A stretch of 64,000 nucleotides of DNA, from assembly GCF_004359215.1 (NCBI RefSeq), contig NC_090619.1:6023005-6087004 (forward strand), in the 5' to 3' direction. Shown piece by piece: positions 45,540 through 55,846 of the stretch. Below the pieces are notes generated by a model. It did no database searches and was not told the origin of the DNA. It saw only the letters and a program-made list of their open reading frames with translations. Numbering within the stretch: position 1 is the first letter of the stretch; each line of letters starts with the position of its first letter. The stretch comes from Bremia lactucae (Eukaryota; Oomycota; Peronosporomycetes; Peronosporales; Peronosporaceae). The position numbers and the translations under genes are program-made.

Positions 45540-47640
45540 TCCGTCATAAACCAAGACATTCAACGTCTCGGTTTCTTCCTGGAATTTATCCACAGGCTGC
45601 CGAGGGATTAATCCCTCGGAATGCTGAAGTCTAGTCACTTCAGCATTAACTATTTGAGGAGATTTCTCCTCAAAAACGTGGGGACTTATTCCCTAAACAT
45701 CTTCCGACTGTGATTGCGCTATCACAGTCGGGTCCTCTACGGTCGACTCTCTACTCGACCTAGGATCATCGTGTTGTCCCTTTTGGACAACCGATATCTT
45801 CCTTATATGTCGCCAGCTAAGCGTACATTCATGTCTCAATCCACTCGACTTATTTGAGTGGTGGACCTTCGGCGGTGTCTGTGCATTGGCCTAGCCGCCG
45901 ACAGCTGAGTCCACAGTATGATTGGTAACGACACTGTGATCTTGTGCAGTCGTACTAACCACCGTGCCACAAGTGAGACCATTGCACTCACTTGAAGTAC
46001 ATCCACACGCTTGTGGACGCTCCAAGACGTTCATCAAATGGCCATCTGATGAACAAGTGGCAGGCATCTTTACGGATCGATGCTGCCAGCTGATTCTTGG
46101 CTCATACTTTCTGAGCTAACGTAAACCTAGGATGACATCAAATTTGTCATCCAAATCCAGTACGATGAAATCATCATCATACTGTAAATCTTTTAACGTG
46201 TAGTGAAATTTCACTACGCGTTTCATTACTGTTATCGATGCGCCTGTCGCTAGACGCACCGTCATTTTGTTGGAGGGATGTCGCGCTCAACAAATTATAT
46301 TGAGCTACGACCGTCTAGCGACTGGCGACGAATAAAGTTATTCGACGCTTCACAGTCCACTAGAGCTCTTAGTGACAAACCATTTGTCACTTTTAGCTTC
46401 AAGGTGATGAGGGATACCTCATCACTAGGTGTGGAGACACATAATGACTATGTGTCTGGAGCAACTCTCGTCAAGAGATTTTCAAATTCTCTTGAGGTTG
46501 CTGGATCAGTAAGGCGTTGCGCCCCTACTGAACCTGACCATTTTTGAACGGTCCGCCTCGCTGTTGTGATTTCAAAACAACGTCGGACCCGCCGCCGTTG
46601 CCCTTCTTGGCATTCGGTCCATAATTACGTTCAGTACCTCCCAGCACTGGACGTGGGGCACCACATTCATAAGCGTAGTGTCCTAACTTTTGACAGCGAT
46701 TGCAGAATTGCAATCGCTTATTGTTCGAAAAGTGAAGTTTCTCGCTTTCGACAAAGATAGGTTTATATGTTCTGGACCTCGAAGCTCGTATCTTCTTTGA
46801 GGACGGTACGATGACAAACTAGCGTGAGCCGGGATCAAGCTAAAGTCCTCCTGTTCCGCTACAGTTATTGCTTCTTCAAGCGTATCCATTTCCAAGCGGT
46901 ACAGGTGGGTCTTTACGGGACCATCCGTAAGACCTTGCATGAACGCCGTAATCAACGTGTGCTCATCAATTGGGCTGTTTGTGATACAACTCGCTAACAG
47001 TCGTATATGCTGAGCATAAGCGTGAACGTCACGCTGCCTTGCTTGAGTTTCAGAAGCTCTGATCGAGCTCTGAGCTCAGCCCTAGACGGTTCAAACGTCT
47101 GTCTGAGCCGGGTTCTAAAAGCCTGTAGCAAATCAAAGACACATGGGTTGCGCAACTTAAGGCCCAATGCCCAAGTTGTGGCACGATTGCCAAATTTGAT
47201 TGAGCAAATGCGACTTGCATTTGCTCGTCGACGATGTGACGAGCCTTTATGGCATCGTCCATCTCGACAAACGATCTTAAGAAGGAGTCTTCTTCGACTC
47301 CCCTATACTTAAAGATATCAATCTTTGAGGTTTCGGGACGACGCGTGTGCGTCATCGCAGGTACAGGGGTCTGTTCCTGCTGTAACCTCAACAGTTCTGC
47401 CTGTTGAGAGCCTTGATGATTAATCAAGGCTACCTTCTCCTTCCCCTCGTCAAGTTCATGTTGTATAAACTTGGCGATGGATGAATGAAGTGCATCTCTG
47501 TCCAAACCGGACAGCATGGCCAGGATGGCATTATTCCCGACGGTCGAACTCATTCGTTCGACCGCACTCTTTTCTATGTCATAGAAAGGAGTAGCTTTCA
47601 CGCGAAACGCGATGCGTATTTCCATTATCATTAAACAAGT
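45540..47640 (-). pseudogene. Gypsy-I copy I-6: best-preserved gag, then protease
   Basis: A 193-codon gag frame starts near 47631. It has ERMSSTVGNNAILAMLSGL, KFIQHELDEGKEKVALI, RRPETSKIDIFKYRGVEEDS, FVEMDDAIKARHIVDEQMQV and AFAQSNL. A frameshift near 47200 follows, then TTWALGLKLRNPCVFDLLQA and FRTRLRQTFEPSRAELRA. The capsid end is at 46955-46683 (FMQGLTDGPVKTHLYRLEMD). An intact CCHC knuckle (CNRCQKLGHYAYEC) is at 46713-46660. The protease near 46350 reads LVDCEASNNFIRRQSL. A linker continues to 45540. Confidence 0.85.
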
Positions 47641-47694
47641 CCATCTTAGATGATAGGACTGTGGTCCATGGATGGACTACAAAGTGTTACCAGG

Positions 47695-48075
47695 TGTAAC
47701 GGGGCACTATCGACTGGTACTGCTTCAGTACAAGTCTACTTCGCACTGCTTCAGTGCGAGTGGTGCCTCACGTCACTTTACGTATACTTCTACGTGCAGA
47801 GGAAGACTATTTAAAACACTTGCTTTAAAGAGGGTTAAAAAGTAATCTGTATTTAGTATAATTAAGTTCTTCTGTTTCTATCTATTTAATGCTAACTTAA
47901 TCATAAATGAATACAAAACATATAATAAAGTCTTATTTTTCTCTCTCTTTGCGCGCGTCCAGCGCTGACTGCACCGCCTGTATCTACCAATGGATTAGCT
48001 TTCCCAATATTACTACTAAAATAACATTCTCCAAATATTATCTACCTTTTAGAAAATATATTACTTAACAACCTT
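47695..48075 (-). repeat. Gypsy-I 5' LTR of copy I-6
   Basis: On the minus strand it ends GTGCCCCGTTACA at 47695. After CC a primer-site-like TGGTAACACTTTG follows (47692-47680), and then gag. The last 140 bases match, in inverted orientation, the LTR end at 52338-52475. The LTR start is not recognisable; the plus-strand pol of copy I-7 begins near 48093. Confidence 0.75.
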
Positions 48076-48798
48076 TAAATGTTGATTTGAGTAGGCGCTT
48101 ATACTCTTGATCTGTATGCGCCTCCAAAGTTAACTTCGGAGATAACTCAATTACCAACCCTAAAACCCAAGCGGTTCTTGAGAGATCTGCATAGTGTTAG
48201 AATCAAGCAGATCTGCGTACTCATCACAGAGGACGAATACGTAACCGATATTCGGTCAGCGATAATTTTTGCAGAGAACGATCGGGTTCTCAGCAGCTCA
48301 TCGATGGACGAAAGTGTACTCGATCAGAAGACTCGGATTGAAAGATACACTACACAATCTTGGGAGTCAGTCAAGGGAAATATACGAGGATTCAAAAGAA
48401 TCCACGGATGTATTCCCTGAAGCAGTTCCATGCGAGTTGCCTAAGGATAAAGGCACTCGACATGAGCTCGAGCTCATACCGGGCTCGAAGTACTGTGTCA
48501 TGAAGTTGTGGCCACTGCCTCGTGAACAAGTACTTGCGATCGACAAATTCTTTGCCGATCGGGTAAAAGCGGGCCATGTGAGGGAATCAACCTCCCCACA
48601 TAGCTCTCCGACCTTCTGTGTGCGAAAGGCCACAGGAGGGTGGCGGATAGTGCACGCATTCAATAAACTGAATGCTGCAACGATACCGGCTCAAACGCCG
48701 ATACCGAGAAAAGACGTAATCATAGACGGTATGTCTAAGAGTACTATCTTTTCTTCTATGGATCTGATGGATGGGTTCTATCAAATCCTTATGCGTGA

Positions 48799-49421
48799 NN
48801 NNNNNNNNNNNNNNNNNNNNNNNNNNNNNNNNNNNNNNNNNNNNNNNNNNNNNNNNNNNNNNNNNNNNNNNNNNNNNNNNNNNNNNNNNNNNNNNNNNNN
48901 NNNNNNNNNNNNNNNNNNNNNNNNNNNNNNNNNNNNNNNNNNNNNNNNNNNNNNNNNNNNNNNNNNNNNNNNNNNNNNNNNNNNNNNNNNNNNNNNNNNN
49001 NNNNNNNNNNNNNNNNNNNNNNNNNNNNNNNNNNNNNNNNNNNNNNNNNNNNNNNNNNNNNNNNNNNNNNNNNNNNNNNNNNNNNNNNNNNNNNNNNNNN
49101 NNNNNNNNNNNNNNNNNNNNNNNNNNNNNNNNNNNNNNNNNNNNNNNNNNNNNNNNNNNNNNNNNNNNNNNNNNNNNNNNNNNNNNNNNNNNNNNNNNNN
49201 NNNNNNNNNNNNNNNNNNNNNNNNNNNNNNNNNNNNNNNNNNNNNNNNNNNNNNNNNNNNNNNNNNNNNNNNNNNNNNNNNNNNNNNNNNNNNNNNNNNN
49301 NNNNNNNNNNNNNNNNNNNNNNNNNNNNNNNNNNNNNNNNNNNNNNNNNNNNNNNNNNNNNNNNNNNNNNNNNNNNNNNNNNNNNNNNNNNNNNNNNNNN
49401 NNNNNNNNNNNNNNNNNNNNN
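48799..49421. other. Assembly gap (623 N)
   Basis: The bases are all N. RT coding on both sides is in register with other copies, and those copies have only 7 bases between the same flanks (17.7 kb and 42.2 kb, both read on the minus strand). The gap length therefore does not fit a simple missing piece of RT. Confidence 0.98.
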
Positions 49422-49839
49422 ATCCCGTACACAGCAGTGAGCACCCCCAGTGGTATGCTCTGGGAATGGCTAGTGATGCCTCAGGGGCTTAGTAACGCCC
49501 CTGCAACATTCAACAGATGTGTAACAAATCTGTTGAGACCGGTGCGGGATTTTGCACCGAGTTATTTCGACGATGCATTCGTCCATAGCCGGGCCGTGGA
49601 CGGTAAGACGGACGTGGAAGTTCATAAAACTCACGTTCGTCAGGCTCGTATACTTATGCGAAAACATAAGTTGTACGCAAATCTCAAGAAGTGTATATTT
49701 GCTGCAAGCGAAATACCACTTCTTGGGCGCATCGTCGGTAAGCACGGCGTGCGCTCTGATCCCGAAAAGATCAAGGCAACTACCAACTTGCCAGTTCCAG
49801 TCGATGTCAAGGGACTCAGAAAGTTCCTTGGATTCTTTG

Positions 49840-50283
49840 CAAGAGGTGTGGGCTATTTACGGCCGTGCGTATTGACGCAATATTTGTATATACAATAAAG
49901 GGTTTATATCCGAGGATATAGACTCTAAACTTAGCCAGTGCATATTTCATGGCAAGGAGTTCCTTGTTATGCACTGGGTAATTGCGTTCAGCTTGTTGCA
50001 GCTGACGCGATTGGTAACAGACGCCGTGCTCCGCGCCGTCTGTATCGTATTGCAGTAACGCACGGCCGATTGCGAAATCGCTGGCGTCACAGACCACATG
50101 AAATGGTCTGTCTTGATCTGCAATCGCCAAGATGGGCGATTGCATCAAACTTTGCTTGTTACCTTCAAAGATACCCTGACAATCAGCGTTCCATAACCAT
50201 TTTTTTGTCTTTTTTCAAGAGACGAGAGAGATGAACTGTCATCTCGGCATAATTGCGGGAGTACTTGTGCAAGTACGCCGCTA
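49840..50283 (-). pseudogene. Inverted RNase H segment inside copy I-7
   Basis: A 110-codon minus frame (50148-49816) reads SPILAIADQDRPFHVVCDAS, DFAIGRALLQYDTDGAEH, HNKELLAMKYALAKFRVY and TNIASIRTAVNSPHL, a gypsy RNase H. Above it the RT-RNase H connection (YSRNYAEMT) is also on the minus strand. The flanking RT and integrase are on the plus strand. The distal RNase H part is missing. Confidence 0.85.
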
Positions 50284-51394
50284 TTCCAACAGTGGAAATA
50301 ATCCCACTGTTGCAACACTCATTTCAAGTGTTCCGTTATCAACCTTATTTCATGACATAAAGAAAGTCTACGCAGAAAATAAGGACCTTCTGCGTTTAAT
50401 GGGTCATTTGATGAATCCATCCGATAAATCTTTAAAGATTTACCGGCCTTATATCGATCGTCATTCGATCGATACACAACACGCAACGGCTTATTGTATT
50501 AACAGACGTTGCTGGCGACACTCCACGTGTCGCCGTCCCAGCTCACAATAATTTGCGCATGCGCGTCATGTGTGAGTGCCACGATGCACCAACCAGTGGG
50601 CATCGTGGACGTGAGAAGATTATCTCACAGTAAGTCGCGACTTTTACTGGCCTCGCCAATATGAGTTCGTGCGCAAGTACATTCGCGCTTGCGAGGTGTG
50701 TCAACAGGTGAAGCATTGCCCTTCATCCCGTGCACCTCTTCAACCTTTACCACTTCCGGCAGAGTGTTGGCAGTCCGTATCTATTAACTTCGTCTTCATA
50801 TTTCCCGAATACGACCACAAAAACAATGAAATCCTTATTTTGTAGACAGATTCAGCAAGCTGGTACATCTTGCTGCAGTACCAGAGTCGATCACGGCTCT
50901 GGGTTGTGCCCGTGTCTTTTTCGACACGGTATTCAAACTCCACGGGTTACCCCGCGAACGGGTCTCGGAAAGAGATCTACGGTTTAAGGTGGAGTTTGGG
51001 CAATCCGTGTTCCGATCTCTCGGAACACGGCTGACTCTGTCAGCTTCAAATTATCCAGAGACAGATGGTCAGACGGAACGCTTAAATCGCGTCCTCCAAG
51101 AGATACTTCGAGGTTACGTCCAATCGTATCCGATTGGAGCGAGTTCTTACCGATGGTCGAATTCGCCATCAATAATTCAGTGCATGCGTCTACAACGCAT
51201 ACACCGTGCTTCGTGAATGGCTTACGCCATCCACGTATACCCACCCAATAGACGAATCCTCTAGTTTAAGGGGGGGGGGGTGGACTCGTACGAGCAAAAC
51301 CATTTCTGGCTCATGATCATCACGCGTCGAAGTTAACAACGACGCGAATGATGTCGACGTCGAAGCAATCGACGTCGAAGGTGAGAAAAATCTC

Positions 51395-52000
51395 ATGGCA
51401 GTGCGCACAAAGCGCACTGAAAAAGATAAAACAAATGAGTCAGCAGAGGAATTCCTGCTGACTCGAGAATCAGTAATCCGTTTCGTGCAGGATTCCATTG
51501 CTAACGCAGTGGACCGTCAGAAACGGAATGCAGACAAACATGGAAGAGCAAATGTTCATTCATTTAAAATTAATGATCTAGTGCTACTCTCTACGGTAAA
51601 CTTACTTAAGCGTATAGTCACTAATGTGGGTAGCAGTAAGCTAATGCTCAAGTTCATTGGGCCACTCCGTGTACTGCACCGCAGAGGCAATGCGTACACA
51701 GTAGAATTGCCACTTAAGATGCGAACGCATCCTACGTTTTACGTTGGTCGGCTCCGCCCGTACCATCAGTACGCGATTTCTTCCGAGGACGGATTTGACC
51801 ACTCTTTTAAAGAATCTCTACATGATTCTTGTGGTCACGAACTAGATTCTCATGCTGAATCTGGAGATTCTCATGTCGGGTCCGAAGATCCTCGAAACAG
51901 CGATGAGCTGACGACAACTCACACGAAGAGCGTGATATTCCATTCGTACTCCAACATTGAGTACGCACTCTTCGAACGGTTTTCGAACCGTTCGATATAG
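51395..52000 (+). pseudogene. Gypsy-I copy I-7 pol C-terminal module (201 codons open)
   Basis: The frame reads ESVIRFVQDSIANAVDRQKR, FKINDLVLLSTVNLLKR, NVGSSKLMLKFIGPLRVLHR, RGNAYTVELPLKMRTHPTFY and VGRLRPYHQY, then an acidic tail (HELDSHAESGDSHVGSEDP). This is the SH3-like region that follows the integrase core in gypsy pol. It is the longest undamaged piece of this module in the window. The end overlaps a minus-strand coiled-coil frame. Confidence 0.8.
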
Positions 52001-52340
52001 TGAGCTTGCACCGTCTTCTCCAACGAGTGACGTTTACCGCGCTCATGTTCAAGTACCTCCTCCAATACATGGAGGTAGCGGTCGAGTTTGTCGATCTTCG
52101 ACTCTAGATCCGACACACAGGTTCAGATCTAATTTTTCCTCCTCCACCACAACCATTGTGGATTCCCACGGTGGTCAACGTTTCCTTGTGGAACGCATTC
52201 TAAACCACCGTGATGCGAAGGGTAGCGAACGAGTTATCTGGTTCGCTGGCGCGGTTATCCACCTTCGCATGACAGCTGGGAGCCTCGTTCCCAGCTGGTT
52301 GTTGACGTTGAGGGCCTCGTCCGTCAGTACTTCTAACTCT
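51750..52340 (-). pseudogene. Gypsy-I antisense ORF, copy 4
   Basis: Minus strand from 52340: [20 protein letters not shown], matching GNEAPSYHVRVDTLANERDI of copy 1. Then MSDLESKIDKLDRYLHVLEE with VLEHERGKRHSLEKTV (52116-52010), equivalent to the DHER block, and in another frame RTRHENLQIQHENLVRDHKN. Heptad-like spacing of L/I suggests a coiled coil. The N-terminal half is absent because the LTR follows directly at 52338. Confidence 0.55.
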
Positions 52341-52475
52341 TAAAGCAAGTGTTTTAAAACGAGTCTTCCTCTGCACGTACTAATGTACGTGAAGTGACGT
52401 GAAGCACCAATCGCACTGAAGCAGTGCGAAGTGGACTTGTAGTGAAGCAGTACAAGTCGGCAGTGCCCCGTTACA
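52338..52475 (+). repeat. Gypsy-I 3' LTR remnant of copy I-7
   Basis: It runs from TTAAAGCAAGTGTTTTAAA to GTGCCCCGTTACA and is the inverted equivalent of 47695-47835. The first part of the LTR is deleted. Its terminus lies 419 bases before the CISD start codon, on the same strand. Confidence 0.75.
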
Positions 52476-52894
52476 ATGTGTGTTTGTTCCTAATAAGATT
52501 TAAAGGGTGTGACTCGTGCGCACATCAGAAACTGTGTTACGTGTGGCAATCTTAGTGCCCTGGTTTTTGTGCATCCATGAGCGCAACCGAGCCACACTTT
52601 TCCATGTATCAGAATTTTCGGCTTTCGTGCTATTCAACAAAGAAATTACGCACAAGCTTTTATGCAAGCTTTTCGATGGCAGCAAGGCTCTTAATACGAA
52701 ATTAAGTTACCAAGAAGTTGTAATAATTAAATTAGGGTGTGGCGATACCGGTTCCTAATATAATTTAGGGGAGGTGGCGATACCGGTTTCTAAAAACAAT
52801 CGAACTAAATGTCTTTTTGTCTTACCTTGATTTTTGCGAATGCGAAAAGTAAATCATTTTTGAAATTGAAATTGGTGAATTAGACTCCGTCACC
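52476..52894 (+). promoter_or_regulatory. Upstream region of CISD
   Basis: No TE domain is seen. Near 52733-52800 there is an imperfect tandem repeat of a 30-odd base unit (GTGGCGATACCGGTT twice); a similar string stands at 59281-59335. The start codon context is GTCACCATGG, a strong eukaryotic start context. No core promoter motif was identified with confidence. Confidence 0.4.
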
Positions 52895-53299
52895 ATGGAC
52901 GCAATCCGTAGATACCTAAAAACAAGTCTTCCGCGCTACCTGAAGGGGCTACCGCTTCCGCGCACATTCTCGGGCTTCTTGAAGCTCAAGTATGACGACT
53001 GGATGTATCTAGCACCTCTGCTGATCACTATTTTAGCTCTGGGGTTGACGCTCTTTGCTGGCAAGAACAGCACCAAGCCCGGTCGCTTGAACCGTAAGGT
53101 CCAGCTCGAGAAAGAGAAGGTCGTTGACTTTATTTCGCTTCCTGACGTGGAGGAAATTATCAAGACCAAAGGAAAATGCACGCTGTGCCGCTGCTGGAAG
53201 TCGAAAAATTTCCCCTACTGTGATGGAGCTCACTTAAAACATAACAAGGAGACGAGCGATAATGTCGGTCCCCTCGTGCTGACCGCCAAAAGCGCCTAA
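52895..53299 (+). CDS. CISD: CDGSH iron-sulfur domain protein (mitoNEET/NAF-1 type)
   Basis: 134-residue single-exon protein. One membrane helix lies near residues 38-56 (YLAPLLITILALGLTLFAG). It is followed by a basic stretch and the 2Fe-2S motif CRCWKSKNFPYCDGAH near residues 98-113, with the three Cys and one His ligands in family spacing (C-x-C-x2-S-x3-P-x-C-D-G-x-H). The family members anchor by the N-terminus in the outer mitochondrial or ER membrane, expose a homodimeric 2Fe-2S domain to the cytosol and act in iron/redox control. Length and order match CISD1/CISD2; which of the two it is cannot be told from one sequence. The next gene, EMC3, converges on it, with 205 bases between the stop codons. 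Confidence 0.92.
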   Translation: MDAIRRYLKTSLPRYLKGLPLPRTFSGFLKLKYDDWMYLAPLLITILALGLTLFAGKNSTKPGRLNRKVQLEKEKVVDFISLPDVEEIIKTKGKCTLCRCWKSKNFPYCDGAHLKHNKETSDNVGPLVLTAKSA

Positions 53300-53504
53300 G
53301 TGACGCCTTTTTTTAGCTTGATCGACTACTGGCTTACCTCACCTTGCAGTAGATAAACATAATTTGTTGGCTACATGAATTGTCAACCGGCCAACTCAAA
53401 ATGGTTATGGAAATGAAAAACGTTTTTAAGTAACATTTTTATCGATTCTCATTTGCTTAAATGAAAATTACAGCCTCAAAAATTAAAAAAAAGTAAATCT
53501 GTGC

Positions 53505-54711
53505 TTACTTTCTTTTCAAGGTTTTCGCGTATTTGGCACCTCGCTTCTCAATTACGGTTGCCGCTGATGAATTGGAAGAAGGCGATAATTTCGTTATTAC
53601 TGGAATAGGTTCGCCCAGCAGCTTTTTCTCGGCAAATTCGAGCGCCCAATCATGGTTTTGCAAGCGAAGGCTTACCCGCTCTTGCTTGTATGCCTTGGGC
53701 GCGTCAAAGGCCATATTTGGGCCGGCGCCCATCCCCATCTGCAGTTGCATAGCCTTAGCATCGTCACTAGCTGTATCAATGCATTCAAAAACGCTTTTGT
53801 CATAATTGTCTCGAATTGGAGAATATGCGATAAGACTTACCACTCGCTTCGCCAAGAATAAGCGACAAGAAACCACGCATGCCAAAGCTTACGAGGAAAT
53901 ACCAGGAAACCGACGACACATAGGAAACATCCAGCGTACTGATTAAGAGCACAATGATATCGTGAACATGGAAACGCATAAGAAATCAATAATATAACGT
54001 CAAGCCTTTACTTGAGCTCAATGCCGCGCTGTAGCATCGTCTTGAATTTCTGAGTCAACGAAAACGGCACCTTTGCTGTAATTAAATGTAATTTGTACCG
54101 ATTAACATATTACAAAAAACTGCGGATGCAATTTACTTACCAAGCACAAATCCACCAAAAAAATAGCTCATAAGTCCCATCATGACAAAATTGGACACCA
54201 TGAATGTCATGTTACCCTTCATCATCTCTAGCATGGAATTAGGATTCATCATCTGGTTCATGGCCTCGCTCTTAACCTTCTCTCGCAGCGCGCCCTTCAT
54301 GCCATCCTTCTTCTGCGACGCAGTAAAGTAGTGCTACTCAGCTCACAATACGCAGGCCCGTTAGTTAACAGCTTCAGCTCGCCCGAATGATTTTCTTCTC
54401 ACCTTGCGCATAGCAAAGGCGTCAGATGCAATAAACTTCGAATTAATTCGCGTAATTTGCGCACGCTTCACCGTGTTTCTGCCGGTCATAGAACATAGTG
54501 CCAATTTATTAGTCCCACTTGCTCTTCCTTAATTATTGGACCAGGTTAAACTCGTAACACACAAGGGCAAAAGTTGTTCCACAGTAGCCATTTTCTCCGT
54601 CTTTAAGAGAAGCGTGACGTAGTGGCGTACCATGGCTGAGCAGCCAAAGATTATAATCATGGGCAGCACCACCCAATCGCGGATGCTAGGGTCTAGGATG
54701 ATCTCCACCAT
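53505..54711 (-). CDS. EMC3: ER membrane protein complex subunit 3
   Basis: Six exons on the minus strand: 54711-54563, 54478-54403, 54333-54141, 54075-54012, 53938-53841, 53770-53505. Donors are GT and acceptors AG, and phases agree throughout, giving 281 residues plus stop. EMC3 is the Oxa1/YidC-like insertase subunit of the EMC, which places tail-anchored and multipass proteins in the ER membrane. Seen: N-terminus ILDPSIRDWVVLPMIIIFG (first membrane helix), RINSKFIASDAFAMRKHYF, MNPNSMLEMMKGNMTFMVSN, YFFGGFVLAKVPFSLTQKFK and YVSSVSWYFLVSFGMRGFLS. These follow EMC3/TMEM111 in order. The first splice junction (after residue 49) is the least certain. The C-terminus is longer and more basic (KYAKTLKRK) than I expect from animal forms. 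Confidence 0.9.
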
Positions 54712-55249
54712 ATCGTCAGCCTTTACGTGGATATCTCCTCATATCAGGCGAAATCGCTCAGATTTCTGACCAATCATAGCAATGTAGTGTGGTGGTCGTC
54801 ATGTTTATTTCAAACAACCTATTTATCGATTTATTTCACGACGCGCTGATCTCATTGCCAGCATGAATACATTCATAAGCGTGGCACTGAACGCATTCTT
54901 TTGCGATTACGCCTTCGCGACGTGAACCTTGTGCCCTGAATTTGACAGGGCTGTGGCATAGTTGATCACGAATGCGCTTCACAACGCTCAAGTAGAGCCG
55001 AGCGAGGACGTGGATATGATGAATCTATTTACAAGCGACCAATTATGTGATGGTGGTATCGGCAGATTGCGCTAGTTGCCAATACCACCATCAAGTCATT
55101 GCACGCCTGTTTATTGAGATGCCGAAGAAGGCTAAGAGACGTTAGCGTTGCAAGACTAGGGATGGTGACGCCAACGGATGTGCTGGCAGCATAGTTAGAG
55201 AGCCACTGAATTGCAAATAAAGTGAGGGCAGATGTGCTCGAAAGAAGCG
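54712..55249. other. Intergenic region upstream of EMC3
   Basis: No TE terminus or convincing coding region is seen in the first 300 bases. A short hydrophobic minus frame at 55274-55029 (ALTLFAIQWLSNYAASTSVG) may belong to the broken gene described next. Confidence 0.4.
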
Positions 55250-55845
55250 ATTTAGAGCATGTACATGAAAGCATTATTGATGAGGAAAAGGCGAGGGTTT
55301 AGAAGGTTCAACTTGAAAGAAATGGAAGCATGCGCTTTGTGGAAAACAAAAAGTTGTCGAATTCCAATTCCAATCGATGAGTTTCGAAGATTTGAGCAGG
55401 TGCCAATTAATGGCACAACTTCTGTTCAGATGTTTAAAAAACCGACCAACAAATCGAAAACTCGCATGCGAAGGATGACTATAAGAGCGCCAATGAGCAA
55501 GAAGCCCACGAAAATAATGATTCGATGTCGAGCTCTATAAGTAATACTTGTGCCTTGAGAGCCTCACGATTTAGAGCGAATTTCTAAATCAAGTAGCACT
55601 CCTTTGTGTCCAAGACTTGTCAGCCTCACGACATGATTTAGGGACAAGTTCAGCATTTGCGCTACAATCTTTCACCAGCTTAATTTTCCAGAATATCAGG
55701 GATACTTCTCAGCATAAGCGTCAGCAACTGGAAGCACATACAAGTCAGGTTCGCACCTAACAATTGCGACATAATTCGGTTCCGACGAGTAATCAAGACG
55801 TGCATTTCCCCGAATTGCCATGGGCCTGAAGACCAAGAAGTAAGC
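55250..55845 (-). pseudogene. Possible broken or intron-containing membrane-protein gene
   Basis: One minus frame from about 55690 to 55440 reads, across one stop, IVAQMLNLSLNHVVRLTSLG, HKGVLLDLEIRSKS, stop, GSQGTSITYRARHRIIIFVG and FLLIGALIVILRMRVFDLLV. The last part looks like a membrane helix. Just upstream, another frame (55845-55696) gives FRPMAIRGNARLDYSSEPNY and VAIVRCEPDLYVLPVADAY. These look protein-like but match no family I recognise. The pieces could be exons of an unrecognised gene, a decayed gene, or chance. Confidence 0.3.
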
Positions 55846-55846
55846 A

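Larger units (their letters stand above)
48093..52000 (+). pseudogene. Gypsy-I copy I-7 pol, with gap and internal inversion
   Basis: Pre-RT segment at 48178-48420 (KQICVLITEDEYVTDIRSAI). RT lies from 48440 (GSKYCVMKLWPLPREQV, GGWRIVHAFNKLNAATIPAQ, STIFSSMDLMDGFYQILMR), crosses an N gap, and continues as IPYTAVSTPSGMLWEWLVMP and QGLSNAPATF, with an intact catalytic box SYFDDAFVH near 49560. It ends at RKFLGF (about 49838). The next 435 bases are inverted (RNase H on the minus strand). The integrase follows at 50284-51220, with a zinc finger (CHDAPTSGHRG near 50580, CEVCQQ near 50695) and NYPETDGQTERLNRVLQE (51049-51100). Confidence 0.88.

Noticed and set aside
48269..49492. Apparent 407-, 375- and 285-residue open frames across the N gap
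   Set aside because: They are long only because N codons hide stops. The real content is RT on both sides of the gap, described under copy I-7.
53533..53861. Plus-strand open frames opposite EMC3
   Set aside because: They are shadows of the minus-strand EMC3 exon 6 and have no family resemblance; EMC3 splicing and conservation explain the region.
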